Shown here piece after piece: positions 20,012-32,800 of a DNA stretch of 64,000 nucleotides (positions are counted from its first letter, which is position 1; each line of letters begins with the position of its first letter). The position numbers and the translations under genes were made by a program. The stretch is from Tethya wilhelma. Lineage: Eukaryota; Porifera; Demospongiae; Tethyida; Tethyidae. The stretch lies in NCBI GenBank assembly GCA_964030475.1, contig CAXIPT010000004.1:2245327-2309326 (forward strand), written 5' to 3'. The notes under the pieces are model-generated. The model did no database searches. It was not told the origin of the DNA and worked only from the letters and a program-made list of their open reading frames with translations.

Positions 20012-20429
20012 GTGAGCTAGCTAGCTTTCATAGCAAAACTAACTTCCTTGGGCATTAACAACCTTGCTAAGGAAGTAACAGTTTTAATGCTGTGTGATAA
20101 AGTCCAAACAAGGGCCTTACTGTATGTCAAACCACCCATTCATTACGATCTTTGTCACATTTGCTACATCATATATCTGCATACGTATACCTGTTCGTCC
20201 TTGCTACTGAGCATCATGCATGATCATTGCCATGCTGTCTAGGTTTTGTGTCGCTCATGATTATGTCGATTATGATCTTTACATGACGTAACCGGTCAGA
20301 AAAGGCATTTCTTTATAGCTGACTCAGCACCTTTAGAAATGCCCACACAATCTGGAGCCCTCAGGAAGGTGCATGTGAACAGAATCATATGACAGAATAC
20401 AATAACTCATTTAGGTTAATAAGAGCAAC

Positions 20430-21330
20430 ATCATAGTGTGGAGTAAAGATGTTTATTTCAATATCTACTGTCTTACTCTCAAATACAAATAGGAAATTAA
20501 ATCTAAGGATCAGACAATACCAGAGGCTAAGGATGGTTCATATCAAAAAGTAAGTGTGTCTGGTAGTAAATAGCAGCACCATAGTGTGGAGAAATTTTTT
20601 TTTCCATTTCTACATGTAGTCATACAATATTCACATTGGAAATGCAAATCTTACTCTCACGTATATACATATCGTACAAGGATTGGACAACACTAGAAGC
20701 AATGGACAGAGCAGATCAAGATGCTAGTGAGTCTGATAGCTAAAAGCAAGACCATAGTTTGGAGGAATGATGTTTGTTTAATTTTTACAAACAAACTCTA
20801 TTTACAATTGAATTGCAGTGCCTATATATCGTCCAGTATCGAACTGGAAACCTTAGGATCGGACAACACTAGAAGCTGTGGAATGTTCAGATGAAGAGGT
20901 AAGTGAGTCTAGTAACTAAAGTCCATTTGGTTTGAAAATGCCGCTGGAAGTGAAATATGAGAGTCATGCAATACTTTTCTTATGGGACAAAATAGCTAAC
21001 TTTTGACTGCTAAGGCGTAGCAAGCTGGAAAAGTAATCAAACGAATGGAATGAACAAGCGCTTTCCAATGGTGCTTGAAATTTTGAAATTGACTGGATAA
21101 TAAGAAAGTTATTCAACCATGCAGCATTCTCAAACCAGATGGACTTTAATAGCAATACCAAAGTATGGAGAAGTAATGTTTGTTTCCATTCTTACATTCT
21201 AACTCTGTTTACATGTACAGTGCCTATACTGTCCAGTATCAAACTGGAAATGTAAGGATCGGACAACAGTGGAAGGTTCAGATCAAGGGGTATGTGAGTC
21301 TGACAGCTAATAGCTACACCATAATAATTA
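20430..21330 (+). repeat. four diverged tandem units of about 170-200 bp
   Basis: Each unit has, in order: CCATAGTGTGGAG, ATGTTTRTTT, a TGCCTATA..GTCCAGTAT block, a GGATCGGACAACACTAGAAG block, then GTTCAGATCAAGAGGTAAGTG and GAGTCTGATAGCTAA. Units start near 20430, 20575, 20750 and 21155. The third is split by a MITE at 20917-21148. Every unit keeps a donor-like GGTAAGTG or GGTATGTG, as if a small exon had been repeated, but no consistent reading frame was found. Confidence 0.5.
20917..21148. mobile_element. MITE, AAGTCCATCTGG family, copy 1
   Basis: Termini TAAAGTCCATTTGGTTTGA and TCAAACCAGATGGACTTTA. Two other copies are at 27709-27945 and 38603-38921. All are bounded by TA, which fits a Tc1/mariner-type target, although the TA is also part of the inverted repeat. 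Confidence 0.75.
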
Positions 21331-21366
21331 TTATTATTATATAGTGTGAAAAAATGATGTTTATTC

Positions 21367-21799
21367 TTAGCCTCATTCCCAGGCTCTCACCTTTGACCTT
21401 ACACTCACGGTAATGAAGGAGAAGCCTGGTCAGATATATCATAGATAATATAGACTACATTATTTATGGATATATCACGTGAATTTCGTCATTGATGATG
21501 TGAAGTTAGATGTGACCTTTGACCTCTACCGCAATCATGTCGACTTACGAGCGCCTAGCACAAACAGCTCGAGAATAAGTAATTTTACTGTACTTACCTT
21601 GCTTATTTTCATAGTTTGGGCAACTTAAATCAATTTATGAACGGAAGCAGCGTTATAGACTCGCTGCAGCTCACAGAGGTCAAAGGATGTGTCTACCCTA
21701 GTGTCTATCCCCACGTCATTCACGTGATATATTCAACCAGGCTCTCTCCTTCCTTACCGTGAGTGTAAGGTCAAACGTGAGAGCCTGGGAATGAGGCTA
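21367..21799. mobile_element. MITE with 60 bp TIRs and 8 bp target duplication (TAGCCTC family)
   Basis: The left arm TTAGCCTCATTCCCAGGCTC and the right arm (about 21737-21799) are reverse complements over about 60 bp. The flanking direct repeat GTTTATTC occurs at 21359-21366 and 21800-21807. Inside, at 21430, a string CATAGATAATATAGACTAC matches the end of the other MITE family, perhaps a nested remnant. Confidence 0.8.
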
Positions 21800-21807
21800 G
21801 TTTATTC

Positions 21808-22369
21808 CGTTCTTATACAGTCTAACTCTAGATCTGTTGAATCTCTGGGTGTGCCTGAGCAGGCACTATACTCCTGTTATCTATATCTGTGTGGTGACTT
21901 GTCAATTAGCAAAATGTAGCTGGATCGTCATGATAATTATTATGTCATAGTACAAATCATACTTTTGCAAATACAGCACATGCCTTTCATGTTACAGTAT
22001 GATTGTTAAATCACACACACTTGCGCAACTATATGGTGTCATTTGGTGTGTGGTGATGGTCAAATGTAGCTGGATCACCATGATATGTCATAGTACAAAT
22101 CATACCTTGGCTTTTGCAAATGCAACACGTGCCTTTCATGTTACAGTAAGATTGTTAAAACACACACATTTGTGTAACCATTAAATGGTGTAATCGGTCA
22201 CATGCATAAAAACAAAAACATGTACCACACTGAGGTGGCCCAAATAAAAAAAAATAGATATCTATAAGGGGAAAAAAGCAAGTGCTACAGTACTGTATGC
22301 TCAGTGATTCAGAAGTTCAATTTCATTCAACTAGCAATGAATCTTTATAGTGGATATCTACACTTTGGC
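21808..22369. other. stretch without gene
   Basis: Contains two imperfect repeats of a block with CATGCCTTTCATGTTACAG and GTAAAACACACAC (about 21975-22020 and 22130-22165) that also resembles 17430-17470 and 18730-18790, so it is a dispersed repeat. No exon recognised. Confidence 0.4.
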
Positions 22370-22402
22370 ACACACACACATACACGCACACATGTACGCA
22401 TA

Positions 22403-22444
<42 letters not shown>
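22370..22444. repeat. (CA)n microsatellite
   Basis: CA units with a few G/T substitutions, running straight into the AG of exon A copy 4. Confidence 0.9.
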
Positions 22445-22445
<1 letters not shown>

Positions 22446-22446
<1 letters not shown>

Positions 22447-23122
22447 TTCCCATGCACTCCCCGAGGTTGTCTCAACTCTCCACTACCCCCATGACCTGAC
22501 CACACAGAGGGGAGCAGGTCAAGAGAGACCTCACCAGCTCCTTTGCCGAGAGAAGAGAATCATCAAGGTAAAATTTCATAATCTGTATATAACAACACTA
22601 ACTTCCTTTGGCATCAACAACCTCGCTAAGGAAGTAACTTCAGGTTGTTTGCCACACTCTGTTGAGTTGGATAAAGTGTGTGTCAAAAGCCAACATTATT
22701 GTATCAACTATATGTGTCTATATAAGATTGGAAACAGCTATTCTTTTTGGCACAAAAAGCATCCAATTTCTCTCTATGTACTTTCACAAACAACAGTACA
22801 AGCTCTCTGTGTGTGTGTGCCACATTAAGATAAACTAATATATTGAATTATCCTACATTCACATAATAATAATTATAATAGAACTTTTCTTCTTTGTCAA
22901 ACCCAGCTTCACAAACTGACAATCAAAGGTCAAAGTCCAATTCTGAAGCAGACAGGACAAACTGGTTATCGGAACAGGTTCTATGGGGTAAGAGTTCAAT
23001 GAAGGACCGTGAGGATGGAGAGGGGAGTGCCGGGGTGAAGGGTAGAGATGAAAGTGACGAAGAAGAGTATGAGAGCATCCAGACTGATCCTCTGGTGTTC
23101 AGTCACGAGGAGTTTGATGCTG
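22446..23122 (+). pseudogene. two-exon module, copy 4 (exon B acceptor damaged)
   Basis: Exon A is 22446-22567, one codon longer than the others and open in the family frame (DSHALPEVVSTLHYPHDL). The exon B counterpart, about 22916-23122, keeps the frame TDNQRSKSNSEADRTN...EYESIQTDPLVFSHEEFDA. However, the CAG acceptor present in copies 1 and 2 is CAA here, and the nearest upstream AG would break the phase. Most likely decayed. Confidence 0.45.
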
Positions 23123-23356
23123 GTATGTCAATGACTTTCACACTTGGTTAGTGGTTTCTCAATTAGTACCTACAACATCAAGCCCAGACACATGTGCATC
23201 ACAGGGTGGCTTCAGTGCACATTTTTGTCTACCGTTCAATTATATAGCACAACAAACTATAGCCTATACAGTGCCTCTTGTTTTAAAAAACAAAAACAAA
23301 GCTATAGAAAGCTATAGAACTTTGATTATTGTTTCTGGAGATTTTAGATGCATACA

Positions 23357-23357
<1 letters not shown>

Positions 23358-23404
<47 letters not shown>

Positions 23405-24534
23405 CAAGCTGGTCAACACCAGGAGATCTTAGTCAGGCACCATAATGATTATACACTTCTATGCTATGAGAAATTACTCTGTTTGCATGTTACCAGCTGC
23501 CAGTTAGGTAACAAGATATATTGCAAGAAGGAAGTACTGTGAAGCAATACCATTATAGTCAGGCACAAATCCCACTTGGAAGTGAAGTACATATTAGACT
23601 ATTGTATAGCCTTGTTTAGCTACCTGGTTAAATATGCACAATCATGTCCTGTGTACTGAGTAGATTCATTTGTTATCTATCTATATGGTATGAACAAGAG
23701 TATAATATTATTCTCTTGATATGAATCTGGGAAAGACCAGGGGGAACTCCGCTGCTACGGATATCACCTATGTACATACTGTATGGAATTCCATATAATT
23801 ATAATCACCAAATTCACCACACTAGTATAATAACAGCTGCAGTTACACTGCATGGGTAGGAGCAACTGAAGGAAACACTACCCTGATAGTCTAAGGCAAC
23901 ATAAATTAACCTTTACAATAATACCACAGTTCAAATCAATAATAATATTAATGTGTAATACCAGCTGTAAGATGTGTGGCAATTTATTGGCCGGTTTCAA
24001 GACCTTTTCAGAGATGATTGGGGTTTTAAAGAAGTAGGTCTTCTTTATGCATGGAAGTAGAACTAACATAACTGACATACATTGCCAATTCAGTACACCA
24101 TACAATTGAGAATTTCACTATCAGGATCAGCCTTTATTCATTACATTGTGAAAATTTCAGAGGCTCTGTAGAGATCCTCTACCCCCTATCTAGAAATATC
24201 CTGCTTTCTATATTCTGCCACTTCAGTTGTAACCGTATAGGCCTGTTTTGAAGTTCAGCATTATGATATTCATTGCACTGATAATATAGCTACCATACAT
24301 AACTACCATAGCCATTACATCTGTAATGCCCATGGGACTGGGTGTGATGTCAACAGCTGAGTTATACCTATACAGCTGCATGATGTGACTTCGTTTATGA
24401 TTACCTTAGGATTCATCGGATGTTGTGAGGAGTTCTTTGCCCTCAGGGACCTCTTCAGAAATGATTGGAATTTTTATCCTTTATGAACACTGTGGCTGTG
24501 AGTTAACTAGAACTGTAGAAAATGCTACACACAN

Positions 24535-24630
<96 letters not shown>

Positions 24631-25430
24631 TAACTTCATTAAGGTGGTCAACACTGGAAATCAGAGAGCTAAATAGAGGCTATACAATAGTCTAGTGTGT
24701 GCATTTCTTACAGTGGCATTTGTTATTGTGTGTGACTATATATATTGCAAAAAGGAAGTGCTTTGAAGCAATACTGAAATTAAGTTTGTTATTTTGCTTC
24801 CTAAAGTAGCAGCTGGTCATGTGTGATACTAACATAGCCTCTTAAACGAGGCCCTCCCAGGGCCTGGCTACTGTTGGCATGCCTAGTTTGATCACAACCA
24901 GATAGCCATGAGATAACAATGTAGAGTCAAAACAAATTTATAGAATTTGATAGTTATTACAAATGAATCTATATACTCAGTACAGGGCATGCATGAGTGT
25001 GCATTTATGTCATGAATGCACTTGGGGGAGGCCATGGGAAATTCTGCTGCTACAACACTGTACTTCCATAAGGCTATGTATAATCACCACACTAGTAATG
25101 TTAACAGCTACAGTTATGTTGTGGTGATCTCAACAATAGTGCATGAGTAGGAGCAACTGAAAGAAACACTACCCTGATAGTTCAGGCAACATAACTAACC
25201 TCTACAATAATACCAAAGTAAAAATGTGTACACCAGCTGTAAGATATTCTGGGCAATTGTTTTGTAGGATTCAGTGGATCTCAGTGAGAAGTGCCATGCC
25301 TTCAAGACCTTTTCAGAGATGATTGCATGCGATTGGGATTTTGAAGCCTGAAGTTTGTCTCCTTCTTGAACATGGCTGTTGGACTCCATTTGTTACATTG
25401 TGAAGTACTTAGAGGCTTTGTAGAGATTAC
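23358..25430 (+). repeat. diverged tandem segmental duplication of about 1.2 kb units, each starting with (CA)n
   Basis: Unit 1 is about 23358-24170 and unit 2 about 24527-25430. Shared ordered blocks are: a CA tract (23358-23403; 24527-24628, with an N at 24534), GGTCAACAC, GCAARAAGGAAGTRCT, GGGRAANTCYGCTGCTAC, CACCACACTAGTA, GGAGCAACTGAARGAAACAC, TACCCTGATAGT, ACAATAATACCA, and TTTTCAGAGATGATTG. A related fragment is at 530-690. Non-coding. Confidence 0.65.
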
Positions 25431-25627
25431 AAACTTCAAGATTAATGTTAAAACTTTAGTATCAACAGCACAACAAAGTTACATTTATATACTCTGTTAT
25501 AAGCATTTTTGTATACAAGCAAAATAACAACAACACTAACTTTTAATACTATTATACATGTAGTTAACAAATCCATAGAATCTGATCTCTACAATTCATA
25601 CTGAAACTTCTACAGTCCAGTAACTGT

Positions 25628-26084
25628 TTATAGTATCCCAGGCTTAATTTTATCTTTGCGTATGTCATCTGCAATACCTTTTTGGCTTATCCTCTCTAAT
25701 GCTGCACACAGTACATTCCATGTGTGAGGTCCTTCAGGCCATTTACACCAGTCACTGTTTTTAACTTCATCTTGACCTTTTCTCCAAGCTTTGATCATAT
25801 CTTGAGGCATCTTGTTCATGTTGTCCAGTCTATAAACGTTCAAACCTAATATTCCACCCAGCTGTTCACACTGGGATCTATTCAGTTTGAACAGATAGTC
25901 TTCAGAGACAGCAGTCCATTCTTCATTGGTAGCTATTGGAACTGGAAAAGAAATAATTTGACTTATAACTAGAGCTTGTGTCGCGTATTATTAATTTTAT
26001 ACCTGCTTGTTCTTGCTGCTCAGCTGTACCAACACCGCGAGCCTGCTCTGTTTGAGCCTGTTGCTGTCTTCCCGAATCTGTCAT
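25628..26084 (-). CDS. single Death-domain protein (131 residues)
   Basis: Exon 1 is 26003-26084 (ATG at 26084) and exon 2 25628-25941, joined in phase 1. The product has a glutamine-rich N-terminus (TDSGRQQQAQTEQARG) and one Death domain, with EEWTAVSEDYLFKLNRSQ, LGGILGLNVYRLDNM, MPQDMIKAWRKGQDEV, WPEGPHTWNVLCAALERI and GIADDIRK. Same two-exon plan and same strand as the 18084-18544 gene. A cytosolic adaptor role in Death-domain signalling is inferred from size and fold. The stop is the TAA at 25628-25630. Confidence 0.75.
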
Positions 26085-26832
26085 AGTTCAGTGCTCGGCC
26101 CGGCCGGTTCAGTTTAATTTGGTTGGAAGATATCTATGGGTGTGGCCTATATTTTTGGCTTGCGCATGCGCATGCGCATACGTTATACGTACGGTGGTAC
26201 GTCCCATAGTATTGACTCTTGGCCGGCAGTATAACTTAAGTTACCTGTTTGTTATAGTTAACTCCACTGCTTAGTTATAACTGATTTGCAAGAATTGAAC
26301 CAATGCAATTATAAGCTATGGTATACTATTGCATGTACAGATCCTAATAATAATTATTATTACGCATTAACATTCCATTTACAACACTGAGGATTCATGT
26401 GAGGAAGCAAGAATAAAAATGAAGTAGTCATGCATGTGCCGAAATTGAGACAATGTCCTGCCTTCTTCCAATACTTTTTATATGCACTGCCCATTCCTAC
26501 ACCACTTATTTTTTGAAATTTTTACTACTTGTTCTATTATAGTATATAAATTGTGAACAAAAATTTGTTTTGTAAGAAACACATGTACATATACAGACTA
26601 GCTCATACGTGAAGAGAATACTGTACATGCATGCATGTCATACACAATAATAAAAATTATATGCCATGCATTAAAATTAATGACGATCCAATTTTCAAAA
26701 TAAATATTAGTAGATTCTAATTATTGTAAGATTAACTTTGTAAACTGCCATTTTTTATTATAATATTCAGTTATCTACCATGCATGTGTGCCTTTGTCAA
26801 TATTTGAAGCTATTCCTGGTTGGTCAATGTCC
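26085..26832. other. intergenic stretch
   Basis: Between the Death gene start at 26084 and the 3' end of the Roc-COR-ZU5-Death gene. Holds a short alternating purine-pyrimidine run (TTGCGCATGCGCATGCGCAT near 26158-26180) that could be a promoter-associated GC patch of the Death gene. Otherwise AT-rich with nothing recognised. Confidence 0.4.
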
Positions 26833-29800
26833 CTAAGTGCTGTGCAGAGACTCTCCCATGCATGTGGGAGGACCACTCTCTTCCATCACATCATCTTGGT
26901 TCAGCCAGGCATCTATCATGTCGTCAGGAAGGTGGTCCATTCTCTTGAGCTTTGATCGTCCCAGTCCTAGTGCTTGTCCTAGTAGGATCATGTCTGTCTT
27001 CTCAAGAGGCTTAAGGTACTTGCGGATCTTAAGATGATGCCGTTCCGATAAGGCTGCATGTAAGAAAACATCTTTCAATATGCAGCATGGTTCATGTAGG
27101 ACATTCTAATTAATGTATACCTTGTGGTTTAGCATCATTACCAGCTTCACACCCTGTACCTTGTAACTGACTACTTGTTAAATTTCCTACAAAAAGAAAC
27201 AAAACATGACAGTGGCATGCTTTGATCAATGTCACAAACCATTCAGGTCATTCTCTTTTTAGAATATAAGTAAAAACAAAAATTAAACAAAACTGAAAAA
27301 TTATGAAGACCTCCTGTACCTGTCGTTGATGAGTTTGGGCTGATTGTGATCAAAAAACTCGAACAGTCACTCTCGACTCCTTTCAAGTTTACTTTGTAAC
27401 ACAAATTGGGCATAGTAGCTGGAGTTTCATCATCAGGCCTTTTCCATTTAGCACTGAGCTCACAACTAGCAATATCAGCAGATACATCTTGCTTTGATTC
27501 CAAAATGAACTGTTCACTTATCTGCACACGCACACACACACAAATTGTCAATTATTATTTGTAGTGATCGACTCAATTGAAGTCTACATGTATTCACATT
27601 CACTTGAGCCTTTATTTCAACTGATTTAAACAGCAACTTTAAGTAGATTTTATTGGTGCCTAACTACCCTTTACCAGTCCAAATCTCTGCATTGCATGTC
27701 CCATACACTAAAGTCCATCTGGTTTGAGAATGCTGCCGGAAGTGAAATAAATAATGAGATTCATGGCAATACTTTTCATATGGAGCAAAAAAGCTAACTT
27801 TTGACTGGTAAGGTGTAGGAAGCTGGAAAAGCAACCAAAAAAAGGGGGAGAACGAGCACTTTCCAATGGTGCTTGAAATTTTAAAATCGGTTGGATATTT
27901 ACTGTCAATTTTTTCTACCTGCATTTTCAAACCAGATGGACTTTAAGTATTGCCACTGCATCAAAAGCCACCTCTGGGGCTTAGGTGAATGTGAATTGAC
28001 TTTACTTAGTTCTAACCTGTCGGCGTGAGCATGGTTCAATTATCCATCCATCGTCAGTGGTCACACCAGCCTCAGCAATGTCAACAGAAATGGTAGTGCT
28101 ATCTTCGGAGAAGCAAAACGTTATCTTTCTCATGAGAGTCCAACCACCTTGAGTATACTCTTGCTTCACAGCCTGTCAGTGTTGTCAGTGTTTGTGTATG
28201 TATATCAGTGAATGTACAACCACAACATGTCATACATGTTGGCCACAACATATCAAAATTATGGTGCACACATTAAGATCCGGAAAATCATTAATTAGGT
28301 TTAAAATCTAAGCATAATTACAATATACAAATGATATGCACATATTAGCTACTACTGTAACCATTTGTTTAGATCCTAAAACAAAGTGTTTAGATATTAA
28401 AATTGCCATGGATGTGAATATGGATGATATTGTATTTTGCCACAGCTTCTCTTCCTCCCACTCATATGTACATGTTGCAACCACAAAAAAATGTGAAGCT
28501 ACAGTACTCAGGAGTACTATGAAATGTAGATTGCAATGTATGGTTAAATTTTGGTATAAGCTTATAAAAACAGTGACCAACCTCAACGCATTCTTTCATC
28601 CTGGGAGTCACAATCAGTTTGATCAAGAACCAATCCAACATGGCACTATTTGGACGATAGTAAATCCATCCTGAGTACAGAACAGGTGGCTTTTTCGGTA
28701 CAGTAGGTGTGGCTTCAGGTTGTTTTGGCAATCTAATGTGAGTTGGAACCAGCAAGACAGACCAGCTTAATCCAAAGAGTGAAAACGTGCTCACGTTAAA
28801 AGTGCCCCAGTTACTATTGACAGAAAACTTTCCTCCATTGAGTGGCTCAAAAGTGTACGGAGGTTCTTTTGTAGAACTCTGGGCGAAGATAGGTACTAAT
28901 GCTTTTGTATCATCTTCTGTTTTAAGCGAACAGCAATGTTCCAGTTCAAGCGTGATAGGTTTTTTGAGATTTTTCGATGGCTGAATGTAGTAAACTGGGC
29001 TGACTAAGGTATGCTTTTCAGGAAGCTTAAAATTACCAGATAGGCTTGCCCCAACAGTAAATTCACATTGTGTATCGTGTTTCGAAAGTGCTCCTGGAGG
29101 TACATGTATCTTCAGGCCATGCTTCTCCCAAGAAAGAGTTTGAAGTTCATCAGATTTTAAAACTATCAGCAAAGATTGGCTGATAAACTGGACACCAGGA
29201 AGTGGTATGGTTTGAGTAAACCATGCTGAGTGCTTCCTGTGTAGCTCTCCATAGACTTTGGGATTTTCCCTGCATATGCAATACTGAGCTGTATCATTGA
29301 CAGTAGCAGCATGGGGTGTACCCTTGCAATCTCCTTGTCCTTGATGTGGACACATAACTGCATTACTGTAGGGTACATTATCATGACCAAGTGTTTTGAA
29401 AGCTTCTTCTAGACCAGATTTGACTTGTTTGAGAATTCCAAAGCAAATTCTAAAAGCAACACCTGGACATTTCGGAGATTCAGTCAAGTATACTTCTAGT
29501 CTATCAAATGCATCGATAATAGTAACCTCAGCAGGTTCGTCAGGAAGGCAAAACTTGATACAGTTCCGATATAGGGTGTCGGTGCGTTTCCATCCACAAC
29601 AAGAAATGAGGTACACAGAGAGACGGGAAAAAGTACCACAAGGAGCACAGCCATCTTTAAAACAAAGAACAGCTGGAGCTAAAGGAGCATCTTTTGGACG
29701 ATGATCTTCCAAACTTTCAGTTGTAATCTCTTGTAGAAGTGATGGCATAAAATAAACACTGTTTCTGATTGGGGCATCTGGGTCTGTCACTCGGGCCATA

Positions 29801-32800
29801 ATCAAAAGTTTGATGAAAATCTTCACTAGCTCTGCTGGGGAGAAAATATCTGGTATGTAGTGCTTTGAAAAATGTCCTTCATTCAGCATTTTGAATTCAA
29901 TTTCACCAAATTTTGTGTAACGATTCCATTGTTTGTCCACTCTTTCAGACTCTGATTTGGCTCGAAGTTCGAAACTAAAAGCAACCAGTTCAGTAATCTT
30001 GTCAACAATAACTTGTGGATTGACAAAAATGATGTTTTTCAGAATTCTTGGATAATAGAGAATGATGTTTAACTTGTGAAGATACTCCAAAGCTGCGTTC
30101 ACCTTAACTTTGGTCATGTGCAGGCTCAATGCCAGCTTATGGCATTCGTCCAAAGTGATAACACTCTTGTCTAACTTTTGCATGTCTTGTTCAAGTAGGA
30201 ACCAGGCTATTGGGATCCTGTAAGGGGGGTGCTTTTCCTTTTCAGATTCAATATCTTCCCGGATTTTACTTGCAACATCAAAATCTTCATCTTGTGGGTC
30301 CTTTGCATTCAATGGATACAGAATGTCTAGAGGAGGTTTATAGGAAAACAATTTTGGTCCAAGTGTACGTTTCAAATTTTCAACTAGCCAGTGGTTCTTT
30401 TCCTCAATGCTTGCCATCAATTCATCAAGTGTTTCAAAGGCATCTCTGTGTGTTCCTACCACCATGACCTGGCTATGTTCCTCTTTGGACAATGTACGAG
30501 CACAGTGTTGAATGATCTGATCATTTCGGAGATGGGATACATAGCTCGTGCCACGAAGTTTTCCAGATTGTTGATCATAATACTCAATCTTTGGGTACTC
30601 ATGAAGACTTTCTGGCAGCTTCAAAACAATCATAATGACCGATGTATTTTTCACAAAGGCCGGGAGTAGCTCAATGAACTGAGGTTGGCCACCAGTGTCC
30701 ATGAAATGGATCCAGTGAAGATACAAAACTTGCTTTAATTTCTTCCCTTTTTCTAACGAAGCTAGAATTTTCTGCCGGGCTTGAGAAGATTTAGCAACAC
30801 TCACATCATGATCCATATCATCAGTTTGAGTATCCACATCAACAGGCTGACTTTGAAGCTCTGCAGCTGGTGGATGTTTGGTTTCAGTCTGATCAGTAGT
30901 TTCAATTGTTTCATAATGAGTTATTGATCCTTCACTGATTGAACTAGCCAGCATTTCATTCAGCTCATCGTACGTAACTTTGTGCCATCCTTTTTGGTTC
31001 GCTCCAACAAATTCACGAGAAATAGCTCGAATCGGATCATCAAACAGTGGTGTGCTTTTACGTATCTCTTTTAGCTTTTCGAGTTCGTTGAATAGAAAAT
31101 ATTTGGTGTGAGTTTTTCCATTCCCGGCAGATCCAGTGACTAAAACTTTTGTGATGTGAAGAGTCACATATCCACTTTTGAGGGCTTCTCTAAGAATTAC
31201 TGCATGTGACAAAACAAGAATATATATAGGTCATGATACATGATTCAATTACCATAGATCGGGAAATTTTCGCTGCTCTAAATTTTCGACACTATAGCGC
31301 GCATGGCAGAAATTTTCCCGATCTATGGTAATCGTTTTTCTTGCATGCATAGCTATACTATAATTATTATGTGATATACACTACATCATGCAATCAGTGC
31401 ATGGCATGATGCAATGCTGAACTGCTAGCTTATCGACCACCGAAGGTGGGAGAGGAAATGTAACGGCGAGTCGGCGACCCAGCAAAATTCATATCAAGTC
31501 TAAAAATAGTACAAACCACAAGTCATGTAAAATTATTGTGCTTGTGCCATGTATGCAGAGGAGGTACGACACGAGTGCGCCTTTGCTGAGCTGGCAAGTC
31601 TGTTAATTACATTCCAATCATGTGACCGCAATACTTCATAATGAGAATTGATCACGTGCACCTGCGTTGCCAGCTCAGCAAAGGCGCACTCATGTCGTAC
31701 CTCCTCTGCCGCGTATGTATGCAGTACTTTCTAGTATTTATGAAGGCACCGATGGTGCATAAGCCTCGACACACTCAACTAGCTAGCACACTTATATGCA
31801 TACACAGTGTAAAAGAGTGTAACATAACTCAGTATCACTGAAAACTTCAAAACTACAGCCTACTAGTGATAGTGGCTGGCATAGCTAATACAGCTGTGGC
31901 CTGAAGCAGCACATGTCACAGACTATAAACCAGATGAGCTCTGCTACGGTTATGTACATGCATTGGAATACTCATGCAGCTGCTGTCAAAGTCTAGCAGT
32001 GACAGCACGGTAAGCTGGGCCTCAGGAAGAGCCTAGCTAACTACTGATGCATTAGCTATAATGATCTAGCTTGTGTAAAGTCTTTGCATGCCCTATACCA
32101 GTCACCACTCAGTCAAAGATTCCAATTAATACTCACCATCTTTCTAAACCTCTCACAGCAGCATCACCAGAGCTCCAGTCTGAAACATCACTCCTATCTG
32201 AAGCTGAGGATATTAACTATGAAAGTCGTGATTCTGTCCCAGGAGTGACGTTCAAAACATCTGAAGGCCAAAGCAAGTGGACACCTGTTGTACCAAGACG
32301 AAGAAAAAGGAGAGAAAACAAGCATAGCAGTGTGGGTCATGTAGAGAGCAATGGAGATTCTAGTGGCAATGAAACATTGGACGTATCGTGTGCTAGAAAG
32401 GTTGAGTATGAAGAACGTAATGGTGTACCAGGAATAAGTGTTTATCAGAGATGTCCAACACCCAAGTGGACTCCTATCAAAGCTGCCTCTAACAAACCAG
32501 TAGCATCCAGAACTAGGTCTAAAACTTCTTATCTTCACCCAGTTACAGGCACCTAGTAGCTTAAATGTATTAATGTTTTACGTATGGCTGGAGGTTAACT
32601 CCTCCTGACCTTCAGTGCAGAATTCTAGATTGTATTTCTAACTCTCTCTCTTTTATGAGCAAACTATACCCAATTCTGTGTTCTGTACTGTAAAGCAATA
32701 ATAATAATAATAATAATAATAATATGCTTACATAGAAAGCAGACCAACTCATATCTGTCTTGCCAAACAACACTAACCAACAGCCATGCATCCAAAGAGC

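Noticed and set aside
31200..31212. Protein start of the Roc-COR frame at 31212
   Set aside because: The codon there is TTG, and a clean splice acceptor (CACATGCAG) lies just inside, in phase with the upstream Death exon.
32071..32556. Upstream exon of the Roc-COR gene or an NLR part
   Set aside because: It is on the opposite strand and has no recognisable signalling domain; the basic tail points rather to a retroelement.
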